From contig NZ_JACVEG010000008.1 of assembly GCF_014596725.1 (NCBI RefSeq), positions 94,001-158,000 on the forward strand: 64,000 nt of DNA, written 5' to 3'. Shown here piece by piece: positions 41,826 to 50,731 of the stretch (positions are counted from its first letter, which is position 1; each line of letters starts with the position of its first letter). A program made the translations under genes and the position numbers. The notes below the pieces were generated by a model. It saw only the letters and a program-made list of their open reading frames with translations, was not told the origin of the DNA and made no database searches. This DNA is from Vibrio sp. Y2-5. Its GTDB lineage: Bacteria; Pseudomonadota; Gammaproteobacteria; Enterobacterales; Vibrionaceae.

Positions 41826-42002
41826 ATGAAGAAATCCACATGGCTTTTACTGGGTTCTAGCGCTTTCGGAAGTCCTATTCTATTTGATTATGTAACTTTC
41901 GATAGCAACCCATTTGGATTCGCAATTCTATTTATCATTATGATAGTTTTGGCTTTAATCGGTGGGTATTACTGGTTTAATGGCGATACAGCAGAAATTT
42001 AG
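41826..42002 (+). CDS. small membrane protein, 58 aa
   Basis: AAAGGGGAAATC lies directly before the ATG, ten bases after the previous stop. One signal-like helix (residues 6-20) and one membrane helix (about 29-51). Third gene of the 41300 operon. Confidence 0.7.
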   Translation: MKKSTWLLLGSSAFGSPILFDYVTFDSNPFGFAILFIIMIVLALIGGYYWFNGDTAEI

Positions 42003-42100
42003 AGGGCTAGGGGATTATGGCTTTCAGTTGGACTTGTCGTAATTTCCCCAGTTCCCTTATCTGCTTCATTCTAAATGATTGCCTACCCTGATTCACATAC

Positions 42101-42127
42101 TTGACCACACTCTGAGTTTAGTAAATT
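42101..42127 (+). promoter_or_regulatory. N15 promoter box (42208 gene)
   Basis: TTGACC (42101-42106), 15 bases, TAAATT (42122-42127); about 80 bases before the start. Confidence 0.5.
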
Positions 42128-42207
42128 AACCTCATGAATTAAGCAGCTTCAAGAACCAATGGAACTGCTTATATCCACTTCCAACTCGGATGCTGAGGCA
42201 AGCAATT

Positions 42208-42750
42208 ATGAACAATATGAACTTAGATACTCAATTAACACTCGGTAAAGAAACTACTGCATTACGCGTTTCTGCTATCAAAAACCAATCAGGGTTTGTT
42301 GAGTTAATGGTTGATCTGCTTTATGTGAATTTTGATAAAGGTAATTACCATAACTCAATGGGTTTCTACGATAATCAGTACCACAAAAATAAATACCAAC
42401 ACATTACCCTCACAGCAGATATATTCCATGGCGATGCTACTGATGGTCGCAGTGAACTAATAATTAACACTCGCTATCTTGAATCAATCAAACTTGAAGA
42501 CCTTGAAATCTACACTCATTCACTAAAGTCACTAAACCGAAAAATTGAACGATTAAATGACAATGAAGGCTTCACCAATACAATTGGAGAAGACGTCGCA
42601 AGATTAGCGAAGGTCGTTAAAGCAAAAGCGTTCTACTTCCAACCGGGTAATAACCTGCAATATGAACGCAACGATTCCATCCAAAAAATCAGAAGCTATG
42701 TAGATGACCTTATTAATCAGTTGTTGTCACCAACACAGCAAGCTGCATAG
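42208..42750 (+). CDS. hypothetical protein, 180 aa
   Basis: The ATG at 42208 is preceded by GAGGCAAG; the frame is open from 42190 but that start has no ribosome site. Soluble, beta-rich in the first half and helical near the end. Function unknown. Confidence 0.75.
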   Translation: MNNMNLDTQLTLGKETTALRVSAIKNQSGFVELMVDLLYVNFDKGNYHNSMGFYDNQYHKNKYQHITLTADIFHGDATDGRSELIINTRYLESIKLEDLEIYTHSLKSLNRKIERLNDNEGFTNTIGEDVARLAKVVKAKAFYFQPGNNLQYERNDSIQKIRSYVDDLINQLLSPTQQAA

Positions 42751-42898
42751 ACATTATTCTGGTTTCGAGTGAGGGTATGGTACTGGCGAGTTCAGTTCTA
42801 TACCCTGACCGGAAATTGCCCTTAACATAGCCCCCAAAGTTACCCCCTGATATCTACACGTAAATCACAACGAATATTTCCTTCAGTCGTTAGCAAGG

Positions 42899-42925
42899 TA
42901 GACCGTCTGTATAAATCCGTAATAT
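42899..42925 (+). promoter_or_regulatory. N15 promoter box (42960 gene)
   Basis: TAGACC (42899-42904), 15 bases, TAATAT (42920-42925). The -35 is one base off the TTGACC form. Confidence 0.45.
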
Positions 42926-42959
42926 GGCGTTATCAGCTAACAAATCAGCGAGAAACCTC

Positions 42960-43580
42960 ATGAATCCAACAATTGAACTCTTCCGTACTGCTAACCACTT
43001 AGATGCTTTACTTACGGCAAAGAAATTAGATGCAACCAATGAATTAACAGCGTTTGCTAAGCAGTTAAAAAGCTACCTTGAGGTTGAAATCGATTTAGAA
43101 GGTCTAGTAGATATTCCAGACTATCTGAGCCATTGGGAAGAGGGCACAGCTATCGATCTAGACAAAATTAAACACTGGCCATCGATGGTTATTAATTCTC
43201 TGAACCCTCATCTTTCTGATGATTTGATTTTGGTATCTGGTTGGGCGGTAGCTGAAGACACGATGACAGGCATCTTCATAGGCACGACAGATTCGGAACT
43301 TACTGGTTTGGGTTTACCGGTTATTTTCCGTAGCGAAAGCGATGCAAAAGCAGATCTCCAAACTATGGTGGCGGATTGCCAAGAAGAAATTTCAAACGGT
43401 GAACGTGATGAAGATGACGAATTTCAAGGCTATGTAGTTCCCGTACAGATTTTAAAATCAGGTGAAATTTACTTCCCTGAAAACGGTCGTCGCTATTCTA
43501 TGGATGTGACAACAGGCCTTTCTAATTCTCAATATTTATTATCGGAATTACGTGGTTTTACTGACCGTAACTTTTACTAA
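42960..43580 (+). CDS. hypothetical protein, 206 aa
   Basis: Start ATG 42960; the frame is open from 42924 but that ATG lies inside the -10. Acidic, soluble, with a run of Asp/Glu (EEISNGERDEDDEFQ) in the middle. No family recognised. Confidence 0.75.
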   Translation: MNPTIELFRTANHLDALLTAKKLDATNELTAFAKQLKSYLEVEIDLEGLVDIPDYLSHWEEGTAIDLDKIKHWPSMVINSLNPHLSDDLILVSGWAVAEDTMTGIFIGTTDSELTGLGLPVIFRSESDAKADLQTMVADCQEEISNGERDEDDEFQGYVVPVQILKSGEIYFPENGRRYSMDVTTGLSNSQYLLSELRGFTDRNFY

Positions 43581-43610
43581 TTCTTCAACACACCGACAGA
43601 GGGAATTACC

Positions 43611-44174
43611 GTGGAACTAACCGTTGAATACATGCAAAAACACATCCACCAGCATCTAAACCCTGAAAACAACTCACAGGTTTCAAATTGGGCTATTACC
43701 ATGGCTGAAGCTATTCACGAAAAGAATTTTGCCTACCTTTGTTACATTCTTTGTGCTGGCAAAGGATTCAATGACAAAAGCAAGGAAGCTCTGTGTGACA
43801 TCCTAAACGTTAAACGAACTTACACTGCTTCTGGTATTAGAAAGATTATTTGCTCACACTGTGGCCTTTCTGAAGATGAATTAGACACATATCAACAGTA
43901 TTGGGCTGCGAAGCATAAGCTCGAACGAAAGGAAAAAACTCTTAACAACACAATTGCAAATGCAAATGAGCACAAACAATGGGTCATTGATAGTTTTAAT
44001 GCTGGCTTTAATACCATCATTAAGCACAACAGAAAGACATATCTCGGTAATTCCAATAATGCGGGATATCATTTACACACACTTTCACTCAAAGAATACG
44101 CCATTGCATTTGTTAACTTTGCATCTTTGAAAAGCAAATTCGAACACATACCTCGGTTCAACACGCAAGGTTGA
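43611..44174 (+). CDS. hypothetical protein, 187 aa
   Basis: Starts with GTG behind GAGGGAA. Mixed helical protein with Cys/His pairs (residues 44-50 and CSHCGL near 84) and a helical stretch KLERKEKTLNN. The stop TGA overlaps the -35 box of the next gene. Confidence 0.72.
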   Translation: MELTVEYMQKHIHQHLNPENNSQVSNWAITMAEAIHEKNFAYLCYILCAGKGFNDKSKEALCDILNVKRTYTASGIRKIICSHCGLSEDELDTYQQYWAAKHKLERKEKTLNNTIANANEHKQWVIDSFNAGFNTIIKHNRKTYLGNSNNAGYHLHTLSLKEYAIAFVNFASLKSKFEHIPRFNTQG

Positions 44175-44197
44175 CCATCACCTGGTTCAGTTAAACT
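44171..44197 (+). promoter_or_regulatory. N15 promoter box (44239 gene), overlapping a stop codon
   Basis: TTGACC (44171-44176), whose TGA is the stop of the previous gene, then 15 bases and TAAACT (44192-44197). Confidence 0.55.
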
Positions 44198-44238
44198 AAT
44201 CGGAATGTAGAAGATAACTTGTCTCTTAGGTAGTCAAA

Positions 44239-45129
44239 ATGAAAATCGAACTCTTGCTTCAGCTCATAAAAAACCAAAACTTCACTAAAAATACTATTTA
44301 CTCGAATATCGATGTTAAGGATTTCATAAACTGTAAAATTTCAGATTTCTTTGGAAACAAAACAAGAAACTGGGTTGTAGAGAGTGAAGAATCACAACTT
44401 GTTGGGTTTGTTAAGCACTTAGCGTTCGCTCTGAATGGATATTACCTGCATGAACCAACAGCTCAGTACCAAATTAGCGAACGACATTCGAAATTAGCAA
44501 AGAGTTTACTCGCCTTTGAAAACAACGATATTGAACTGGCGTTGTTCAGCTATCAAAGCGTTTTACAAAACACCACCAACTTAAGAGACTTTGAAAAAAT
44601 CTTAGATGACGGTAAACCCACTCAACACGTGGAATTTCCAACAAAAGAACTTGAGACAGTCACGCTATGGGAAAGTGAATTACAGTTCTTGGAACTCGCG
44701 GCTCAATTTGGGATAGCTCAAGACCAGTATTCATCGAAAGTATCGCCAAACAATACTGCGGCCTTAACAGAACCGTTCAACGAAGATAAAAACCCTACGA
44801 CTCTTTATCATCGTGAGCTTGGTTTTATCAACGCAAATATATGTAAGAAGGAAGACTTAATTCGATATGAGGCGTGGTTTGGTACAGAGTCAGAACGTGT
44901 AAGGCACCGATTAGTTGAGCATAACCGAACAAAAGGGCTTGCTTGGCTTGACGGGATAGAAATAGACATCAACTTCGTTAACAGCCATACGATTGGTTTT
45001 TCATCCGTAGATTTATTTTTCAAACCATTTGAAATTCCACTAACTCAAATTGGTTTCCATGCTGATCAATCAAGACTGATTTTCCAGCATAAAGAACTGT
45101 CCGAGCCGTCTGTAATCCACTTTGACTGA
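44239..45129 (+). CDS. hypothetical protein, 296 aa
   Basis: Soluble, acidic, helical first half and beta-rich last third (GIEIDINFV, TIGFSSVDLFF). AGGTAG is upstream. No family recognised. Confidence 0.78.
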   Translation: MKIELLLQLIKNQNFTKNTIYSNIDVKDFINCKISDFFGNKTRNWVVESEESQLVGFVKHLAFALNGYYLHEPTAQYQISERHSKLAKSLLAFENNDIELALFSYQSVLQNTTNLRDFEKILDDGKPTQHVEFPTKELETVTLWESELQFLELAAQFGIAQDQYSSKVSPNNTAALTEPFNEDKNPTTLYHRELGFINANICKKEDLIRYEAWFGTESERVRHRLVEHNRTKGLAWLDGIEIDINFVNSHTIGFSSVDLFFKPFEIPLTQIGFHADQSRLIFQHKELSEPSVIHFD

Positions 45130-45190
45130 TAACTAAAAACGGGATTTATCGCTATCTCAAGATATGTGGTAAATTCCCTAAAATCCGTTT

Positions 45191-45610
45191 GTGAGCTTTG
45201 CCAACAATGGCTGTTTTTACATTGAAAAAATAGAGTTACCCATCGAAGTCCTTCTGAAAGCCGAGAACTCAAAACAAGCTCAAGAAGTATGTTTCCAAAA
45301 TAAGCCTGATTATATAGCTTCTGAAATGGGTACGTGGGACGATATTTTTGCGGTGTATATTTCTAATGGGGTCAATCGACTGGATAAGCTCCATAGTAGC
45401 TATGGTGCCAATATGGAACCCAAACTAAGCAAAGCTATTTACGACCTTATCGAAAATGGTTGGATGAGTCAGTATCGATACTATGACTTCACTGATACTT
45501 CTAAAGTGACAGATCCAAATCTTCATTGTGTTATTAGTCAACGTATAGGCCAACATAAGCAATACTTGACTAAGCTTCAAGCAATCGAAAAAGCCATTCC
45601 AGTAGATTAA
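45191..45610 (+). CDS. hypothetical protein, 139 aa
   Basis: The frame starts at GTG 45191 without a clear ribosome site. Soluble, mixed structure; Tyr-rich mid-part (SQYRYYDF). Function unknown. Confidence 0.6.
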   Translation: MSFANNGCFYIEKIELPIEVLLKAENSKQAQEVCFQNKPDYIASEMGTWDDIFAVYISNGVNRLDKLHSSYGANMEPKLSKAIYDLIENGWMSQYRYYDFTDTSKVTDPNLHCVISQRIGQHKQYLTKLQAIEKAIPVD

Positions 45611-45673
45611 GCAGAAGCACCCCGCGTATTTTACGGCACAAAGCTGATCGTTAACTTAGACGCTTCCGCATAG

Positions 45674-45700
45674 TTGACCGCTTCGTGCCGTTGGTAACAT
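45674..45700 (+). promoter_or_regulatory. N15 promoter box (C5 methyltransferase)
   Basis: TTGACC (45674-45679), 15 bases, TAACAT (45695-45700); 33 bases before the start. Confidence 0.6.
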
Positions 45701-45733
45701 AACCTCCATGTAATCACGTTGGAGTCTAAAATT

Positions 45734-47266
45734 ATGTTCACTATCAAAAAACAACTCCTTGGTTTCCATAAAGGCCAAAAGCGAATCTGGATCAACAATG
45801 GCACTATCCAAGATGCATGTCTGCATGGTGGGGATAAGGTTGAGTATGACTTCCAGAATGACAACAATTGCTTAGTTATCAAAAAGTCTAGTAATGGTAC
45901 TCACACAATCACTCGTACTGAACGCAAGGGCAGTGTGATTGATATTGTTAACTCCAAAGTAACCGCTTTGTTCAAAGATTTTGAGCATGTTGATGTAATT
46001 GCCGAGAAAGAGCAGATCATTGTCAAAGGTCACTTTGCTGAAAGCAAAATCCACGAACGCGAGCAAGCCGTGATCCGTAGAGTCTCTACTGGTGAACCAT
46101 TGAGAAAAGGTGGTGCATGCGTAGGAATGGGCCTGCTTTGCCGAAGTATTCATAGAGGCTTAATGAAAGCTGGTATTTCCGTAAAGCAACGCTTTGCAAA
46201 CGAATATAACCCTATTGCCGCCGAAGTGAACTTATCGGGAAACGAGATATGGAAGAACGCGAGTAAAGACGCCATTTTCGTAATAAGCGACATGTTTACA
46301 ATGGACATGTCAACGATCCCAAAGTTAGACATGTTAGTGATTGGTAGTCCTTGCCCTCCATTCTCTCAATTAAACACACAACATGAGAGAGATGGTAAGA
46401 AAGACATTTTCCATGAACAAAGTGGGACTATCTTTCAGCCAATTCTAGAAATGATTCGAAACAGTAACCCTGCATTCGTTTTGCTTGAGAACTCAAAGCA
46501 CTTTAGCGACTCGATATTCGACTACATCATGACCGATATTATGGGTCGGTTCGGGTACAAAAGTGTTTCTACGCTCGTCACTGGTGAGCAATTCGGTGAT
46601 TACGAGAAAAGAGAGCGCCTATGTCGCCTATGGTATAGCAAGGGGTTACCTGAACCGGACTTACATAACCTGCCATTCCAACAAGCTAATGAAAGACCAT
46701 TTTCGGACGTATTTGAGCCAATGGATCTTGAAGATAAACGTTGGGGGCGGAGGAAGTACCTTGAAGCTAAGCACGCTGAGTCGCACAACGGCCACAAATA
46801 TCGTATTACTCCCAAAGATGCTACGAGAATTCCTACTATTGGGGCGAACTATTACAAAATCCAGCCGGACTCACCGATGATCGCTCATCCCGATAAACCA
46901 CTATTTAGTCGAATTTTAACTCCGGCAGAGCACTGTAACCTTAGATCGGTAACAGGGGAATTCAAGGATGCCGTAGTCGCGGTTGAGAAGGGAGAACACT
47001 ATGCTCAACGTACTTCCCGAGGTAGCGCTGCGGAAGCCCAACGAATGCTTGGTAATTCCTGCTCACCTTTAGCATGGGAAAGTGTTGGGTATCGTCTTGG
47101 TGAATGGTTACTTGACCTCGTTCCAAAAGTCTCAACGCCTGTCAAGGTATTGAAGACTAAGTTAGTTGATGCCGTCTGCAAGGTGACAAAAGGTAACTCG
47201 TTGCCAACGGCTACAAAATCAACGGGAAACACCAATCAAATGTCCTTCTCATTTGACTACACCTAA
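45734..47266 (+). CDS. DNA (cytosine-5) methyltransferase
   Basis: I start at ATG 45734, preceded by TTGGAG. The catalytic Cys 207 lies in GSPCPPFS, with motif VI as ENS (around residue 252; ENV in most enzymes), motif VIII as RERLCR (292-297) and the final QRMLGNSCSPL as motif IX/X. Motif I is the altered GGACVGMG. Residues 1-130 are an extra N-terminal domain absent from minimal C5 enzymes. It methylates cytosine in a specific DNA sequence (PF00145). No endonuclease is adjacent, so it acts alone, probably as protection in new hosts. Confidence 0.93.
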   Translation: MFTIKKQLLGFHKGQKRIWINNGTIQDACLHGGDKVEYDFQNDNNCLVIKKSSNGTHTITRTERKGSVIDIVNSKVTALFKDFEHVDVIAEKEQIIVKGHFAESKIHEREQAVIRRVSTGEPLRKGGACVGMGLLCRSIHRGLMKAGISVKQRFANEYNPIAAEVNLSGNEIWKNASKDAIFVISDMFTMDMSTIPKLDMLVIGSPCPPFSQLNTQHERDGKKDIFHEQSGTIFQPILEMIRNSNPAFVLLENSKHFSDSIFDYIMTDIMGRFGYKSVSTLVTGEQFGDYEKRERLCRLWYSKGLPEPDLHNLPFQQANERPFSDVFEPMDLEDKRWGRRKYLEAKHAESHNGHKYRITPKDATRIPTIGANYYKIQPDSPMIAHPDKPLFSRILTPAEHCNLRSVTGEFKDAVVAVEKGEHYAQRTSRGSAAEAQRMLGNSCSPLAWESVGYRLGEWLLDLVPKVSTPVKVLKTKLVDAVCKVTKGNSLPTATKSTGNTNQMSFSFDYT

Positions 47267-47269
47267 AGC

Positions 47270-47296
47270 TTGACTGGCTGGTGGTAGCGCTAAGCT
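47270..47296 (+). promoter_or_regulatory. N15 promoter box (47362 gene)
   Basis: TTGACT (47270-47275), 15 bases, TAAGCT (47291-47296); it begins only four bases after the stop of the methyltransferase gene. Confidence 0.55.
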
Positions 47297-47361
47297 AATA
47301 CTATCAATCAGCCAGATTAAACTCTCAATATTCGAAAGAAATTCTAACCAAGGTGGCAATA

Positions 47362-47796
47362 ATGAATAGCAACTCTTTTTTTCAGAAGTTTTTTACTGAT
47401 AGCCAATTAAATAAATTGCGCACAGAACAAGAGCTAAATTACTGCTTTTCCGTAAATGCGGGTCGGTTAGCTAATCATGAGTTATATATCGACATTACCG
47501 TCAATCCAAACAATGAGTATGACTTGTCCGTAGAGCTGAATTGCATCCCTTCAGGCGGCTATCACAGCATTAGCACACACGAACAATACTGTGACGGGGC
47601 TGGGCACCTAATCGACATTATATCGGAGTATTGTTCAGAGCTAGGAATTAACGCCACCAGCGAAACAATGAATTTAGTCTACGGCAGATTGCTTGATTAC
47701 CGCTACGTCCCAACACAAATCCGATGCGCTAAAGCTTTCTTTAAAAAGCAATTGGATGCAATTAACAACGCACTCCGTTTTGTTTTAGTCCAATAA
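47362..47796 (+). CDS. hypothetical protein, 144 aa
   Basis: I start at ATG 47362 with AAGGTGG just upstream. Soluble, with a helical tail; two Cys in the middle and several aromatic residues. No family recognised. Confidence 0.72.
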   Translation: MNSNSFFQKFFTDSQLNKLRTEQELNYCFSVNAGRLANHELYIDITVNPNNEYDLSVELNCIPSGGYHSISTHEQYCDGAGHLIDIISEYCSELGINATSETMNLVYGRLLDYRYVPTQIRCAKAFFKKQLDAINNALRFVLVQ

Positions 47797-47873
47797 ACTA
47801 GCTTATTGCTCTTGGTTCGCTGCGAGTCTACTCACTTAAAGACCGACCTATCCAGATACCAAGGGCAACCTTA

Positions 47874-47900
47874 TTGACCTACCAGAGATTTACCTAATGG
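47874..47900 (+). promoter_or_regulatory. N15 promoter-like box overlapping a start codon
   Basis: TTGACC (47874-47879), 15 bases, TAATGG (47895-47900). The -10 contains the ATG of the 47897 gene, so this would start transcription inside that gene; either the real start is elsewhere or the match is accidental. Confidence 0.3.
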
Positions 47901-48175
47901 ATATGAAAACCTATTCCCCTGCAGAACTTCATTCACTCGCTGAAATTTTCCTTAAAAATTGGAAGGAACGGGAGTCATTAGATTGGCAAGAAGTTGAAGA
48001 TCTTGTTACAGCCTGCAAGTCACTTCCCGAAGAAATACTGAACAGATGCCTGAAAATCAAAGGCATTATTGAGCACTGCGACTGTGAAGCTGAATGGGAT
48101 AGTGGTGACATTTGGACATGGCCTGACCAAATACAATCGGAATTAACACAGCAACTACTCGTAATAAAAAGTTGA
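47897..48175 (+). CDS. hypothetical protein, 92 aa
   Basis: Acidic, helical protein with a HCDCEAE segment. Start ATG 47897 or 47903 in frame; ribosome site weak. The next gene is 20 bases away, likely co-transcribed. Confidence 0.65.
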   Translation: MDMKTYSPAELHSLAEIFLKNWKERESLDWQEVEDLVTACKSLPEEILNRCLKIKGIIEHCDCEAEWDSGDIWTWPDQIQSELTQQLLVIKS

Positions 48176-48195
48176 AAAGGTAAAGGAAGCAAAAT

Positions 48196-48732
48196 ATGAC
48201 ACAACTCAATCTAAGCGGCCAGCAACGTGCGCTCTATACCTCAATTAGAGTTAAAATTCGCTCTATCATCGATGAAGGTACACATGCAGAACAAGTACCA
48301 GATTACCGAGAGAAAGGTATCCCTGTATCAGCAACAGAAATTTTAGGTGACGGCCACCAAATCACGCATTTAGCTAAGTGCGTAGCATATGACGACAGGG
48401 GGCAAGTTTATCCTTTGGATTGGGTCATCGAAACAAACATGGATAACGTCTGCAAAGTAATCGATGAGTTGGTATTACCGGAAGTACCAGAAAACCTGTA
48501 TCTAGTTGTGTGGCATCCACAAGGAGATGAACCACGAACTGTGCTTATGAAAGGCACTGACGACAATGCCGCATGGTTTAAAGTCTGTAAACAATACCAT
48601 AGTGATTGTGGCTTTGATGAAAGTGTCTCTTACGATGCTGATGATCTTGAAATCTGTTTAGATCACGTAAAGCTCTTGGATGAAATGTTGTCTGAACTCG
48701 ATTTGGCAACGTGCACTGAATATAAGGATTGA
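48196..48732 (+). CDS. hypothetical protein, 178 aa
   Basis: AAAGGAAGC precedes the ATG. Acidic soluble protein with mixed helix and strand (NLYLVVWHPQGDEPR). It has no N15 box of its own and probably shares transcription with the 47897 gene. Confidence 0.72.
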   Translation: MTQLNLSGQQRALYTSIRVKIRSIIDEGTHAEQVPDYREKGIPVSATEILGDGHQITHLAKCVAYDDRGQVYPLDWVIETNMDNVCKVIDELVLPEVPENLYLVVWHPQGDEPRTVLMKGTDDNAAWFKVCKQYHSDCGFDESVSYDADDLEICLDHVKLLDEMLSELDLATCTEYKD

Positions 48733-48857
48733 TTTTGGTGTGATTCATTATGTTTTTTTTGTAAAAGTCCTTTATTTATCGATTAGAACTGCGTAGTATT
48801 TTTGTTGAAAGTAAGCATTTAACCAACCTTAGCGACATTTGAGTTCCCATAGCTACC

Positions 48858-48892
48858 ACCGCTTGTACCTAATTGTTCAAGCGGTTTTTTTT
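48858..48892 (+). terminator. rho-independent terminator
   Basis: ACCGCTTG and CAAGCGGT pair around a 12-base loop, followed by eight T. Confidence 0.85.
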
Positions 48893-48980
48893 GTTTTAAC
48901 GCCTGATTAGGTCGTAATTTCCTAAACAACTCAATTTCCATAAGTAGCCAGAGCTATAAAGACCATATTATTTAGCAACG

Positions 48981-49007
48981 TTGCCAAGAATCTGTAATCG
49001 ATAAAAT
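48981..49007 (+). promoter_or_regulatory. N15 promoter box (49048 gene)
   Basis: TTGCCA (48981-48986), 15 bases, TAAAAT (49002-49007); 40 bases before the ATG. Confidence 0.55.
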
Positions 49008-49047
49008 AGAACCATCAACACAACGATTTCTAACCAAGGTATACAGT

Positions 49048-49452
49048 ATGTCTCTTTACGGATTTCCTACTCGCTTCAAAAATTTTAACGAAGCAAAATT
49101 GGCAGGCGCCACTCTAAACACTAACGGATCAATTGACGCGGTAGACAGCCTTCTAAGTGACCTGTCGTTAACTGGTTATTATGACATTGAAGACATTTGT
49201 GACATGTTTCTCAAAGTACTTCCAGAACCCTATCTTTTTGGAGCAATGCATTACTCTGAAAATGGAATTCAATACTTCATTTCTAATACGTTAATCTGCA
49301 GCCTAATAAGCTTAGTTGAAGATGACCGAACCACGTTTGGAAGCTTTTCTCAAGTGATTGACGCGTTCATTGCACATAAATTTGGTCAACGTGTTCGCAC
49401 TGAACTAGTCGATACTCTATCGCAACACTTTCACGAAGTTACTGCTAACTGA
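49048..49452 (+). CDS. hypothetical protein, 134 aa
   Basis: Soluble, helical protein with no recognised motif. ATG 49048 follows AAGGT (49035 region). Single gene under its own promoter box. Confidence 0.72.
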   Translation: MSLYGFPTRFKNFNEAKLAGATLNTNGSIDAVDSLLSDLSLTGYYDIEDICDMFLKVLPEPYLFGAMHYSENGIQYFISNTLICSLISLVEDDRTTFGSFSQVIDAFIAHKFGQRVRTELVDTLSQHFHEVTAN

Positions 49453-49489
49453 CAGTAAAAGCGCTAGTTATTGATGATTTCAGGCAAAC

Positions 49490-49554
49490 TTGACCAATAA
49501 AATAATTCGGTAAAATTGTATTCAGTCCACACGAAGTGGTTTTTTACCAAGGAG
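49490..49554 (+). promoter_or_regulatory. N15 promoter box and leader hairpin (49562 gene)
   Basis: TTGACC (49490-49495), 15 bases, TAAAAT (49511-49516). The leader holds CCAC-ACGAA-GTGG (49527-49539), then AAGGAG (49549-49554). Confidence 0.6.
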
Positions 49555-49561
49555 TAATATT

Positions 49562-50149
49562 ATGAATGTAGAAATGGCAAATCCAAACAATACAGCGCCA
49601 ATCACCATCTACTCGGTTGGGGAAAGTTATCCTAATCCTGCCGTACCGCAAAATGCTGTTTCTGCTCAACTATTACAAGAAGGTGGCAGTAACCTTGTCA
49701 TCTCGTATCCAAAGTTACTAGTAGGTGAAGTCCTTGGTGTTCGTGAAGGTGACATTAGCATTGCTATGCACACTGATAGTAACTGTATTTTACTGTGCTG
49801 GAAGGTCGAACATGAAAGTGAACAGTTCCTTCGTTTCTACACACCATTCGATATTCGTTTGTACAAAGATACTCCAATCGAGATCCCTGAACTGAACACG
49901 GAAAACACTCGACTCTTAATAAATATTCATTTGATTGAATCCCTAACAAATATATTGCAAGGGCAACGATTGATTACATTTTCACCAGAGTTCAGTAAGA
50001 TGTTTCTTGATATGGTGCATAAACAACTGTCCTGTAAGAAAATACCCGATAGTGAAGACGCCATTTACACGGCATGGAATACTGCACCGCTTGACCATCT
50101 GGATGCTTTATTCGCTGACGACTCATTTCACAAGCTTGGTGAAGAATAA
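49562..50149 (+). CDS. hypothetical protein, 195 aa
   Basis: AAGGAG lies seven bases before the ATG. The first 100 residues are beta-rich, the rest helical. No motif recognised. An attenuator-like hairpin follows at 50168. Confidence 0.75.
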   Translation: MNVEMANPNNTAPITIYSVGESYPNPAVPQNAVSAQLLQEGGSNLVISYPKLLVGEVLGVREGDISIAMHTDSNCILLCWKVEHESEQFLRFYTPFDIRLYKDTPIEIPELNTENTRLLINIHLIESLTNILQGQRLITFSPEFSKMFLDMVHKQLSCKKIPDSEDAIYTAWNTAPLDHLDALFADDSFHKLGEE

Positions 50150-50167
50150 ATAATTAATTAAATATCG

Positions 50168-50197
50168 ATACAGCTGGGTTCCACCAGCTGTATTTTA
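50168..50197 (+). terminator. terminator or attenuator between two genes
   Basis: ATACAGCTGG, loop GTTCCA, CCAGCTGTAT and TTTT: a perfect ten-pair stem ending about 13 bases before the ribosome site of the 50220 gene, which lacks a promoter of its own. Confidence 0.65.
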
Positions 50198-50219
50198 CTC
50201 ATTTAAAATGGAGTACTTT

Positions 50220-50693
50220 ATGTCAGTACTATTTACCTACCGCGTCGACGTTCACATAGAACACTTGACCGTCAATTCCCACAAGAAAGCTGCTACTTAC
50301 CTTGTGACAGCGCCAACAAAAGAATTAGCGGCAGACATGGCATGTTGGGCTGAATCAATTAACCCTAGAGCTCTGAACTGGCAGAAAGACCGTGATGGTG
50401 TGACGAATACCGCTCAAGATATGAAGTTTTTTAAATACCGAGCTTCCGTACATCCAGTACCAGAAAGCGAATTAGCAGTTCTACGGAAACATCTACTGAC
50501 AATAGAGTTTAATAGTTTAGATCTCATTGATTCTGGTAATTACCAAGAAACACTAAATTTCCAAAAATACTTTAACCTCGTCGACTATTTGGTCTTCCCG
50601 AGATCAAATAAATCTCCTGACGAATCATTGGTTAAGGAAGGATTCAATGGTGGTATTTCCGCACTAAGCTGCGCGGAACAAGTTCAAAGCTAA
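50220..50693 (+). CDS. hypothetical protein, 157 aa
   Basis: I start at ATG 50220 behind GGAG; the frame is open from 50208. Soluble, mixed structure. It is reached by readthrough past a hairpin, so it may be expressed at lower level than the 49562 gene. Confidence 0.7.
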   Translation: MSVLFTYRVDVHIEHLTVNSHKKAATYLVTAPTKELAADMACWAESINPRALNWQKDRDGVTNTAQDMKFFKYRASVHPVPESELAVLRKHLLTIEFNSLDLIDSGNYQETLNFQKYFNLVDYLVFPRSNKSPDESLVKEGFNGGISALSCAEQVQS

Positions 50694-50731
50694 AGCACAC
50701 ATTAGATTTATAGCGAAAGGCAAGGATGCTC

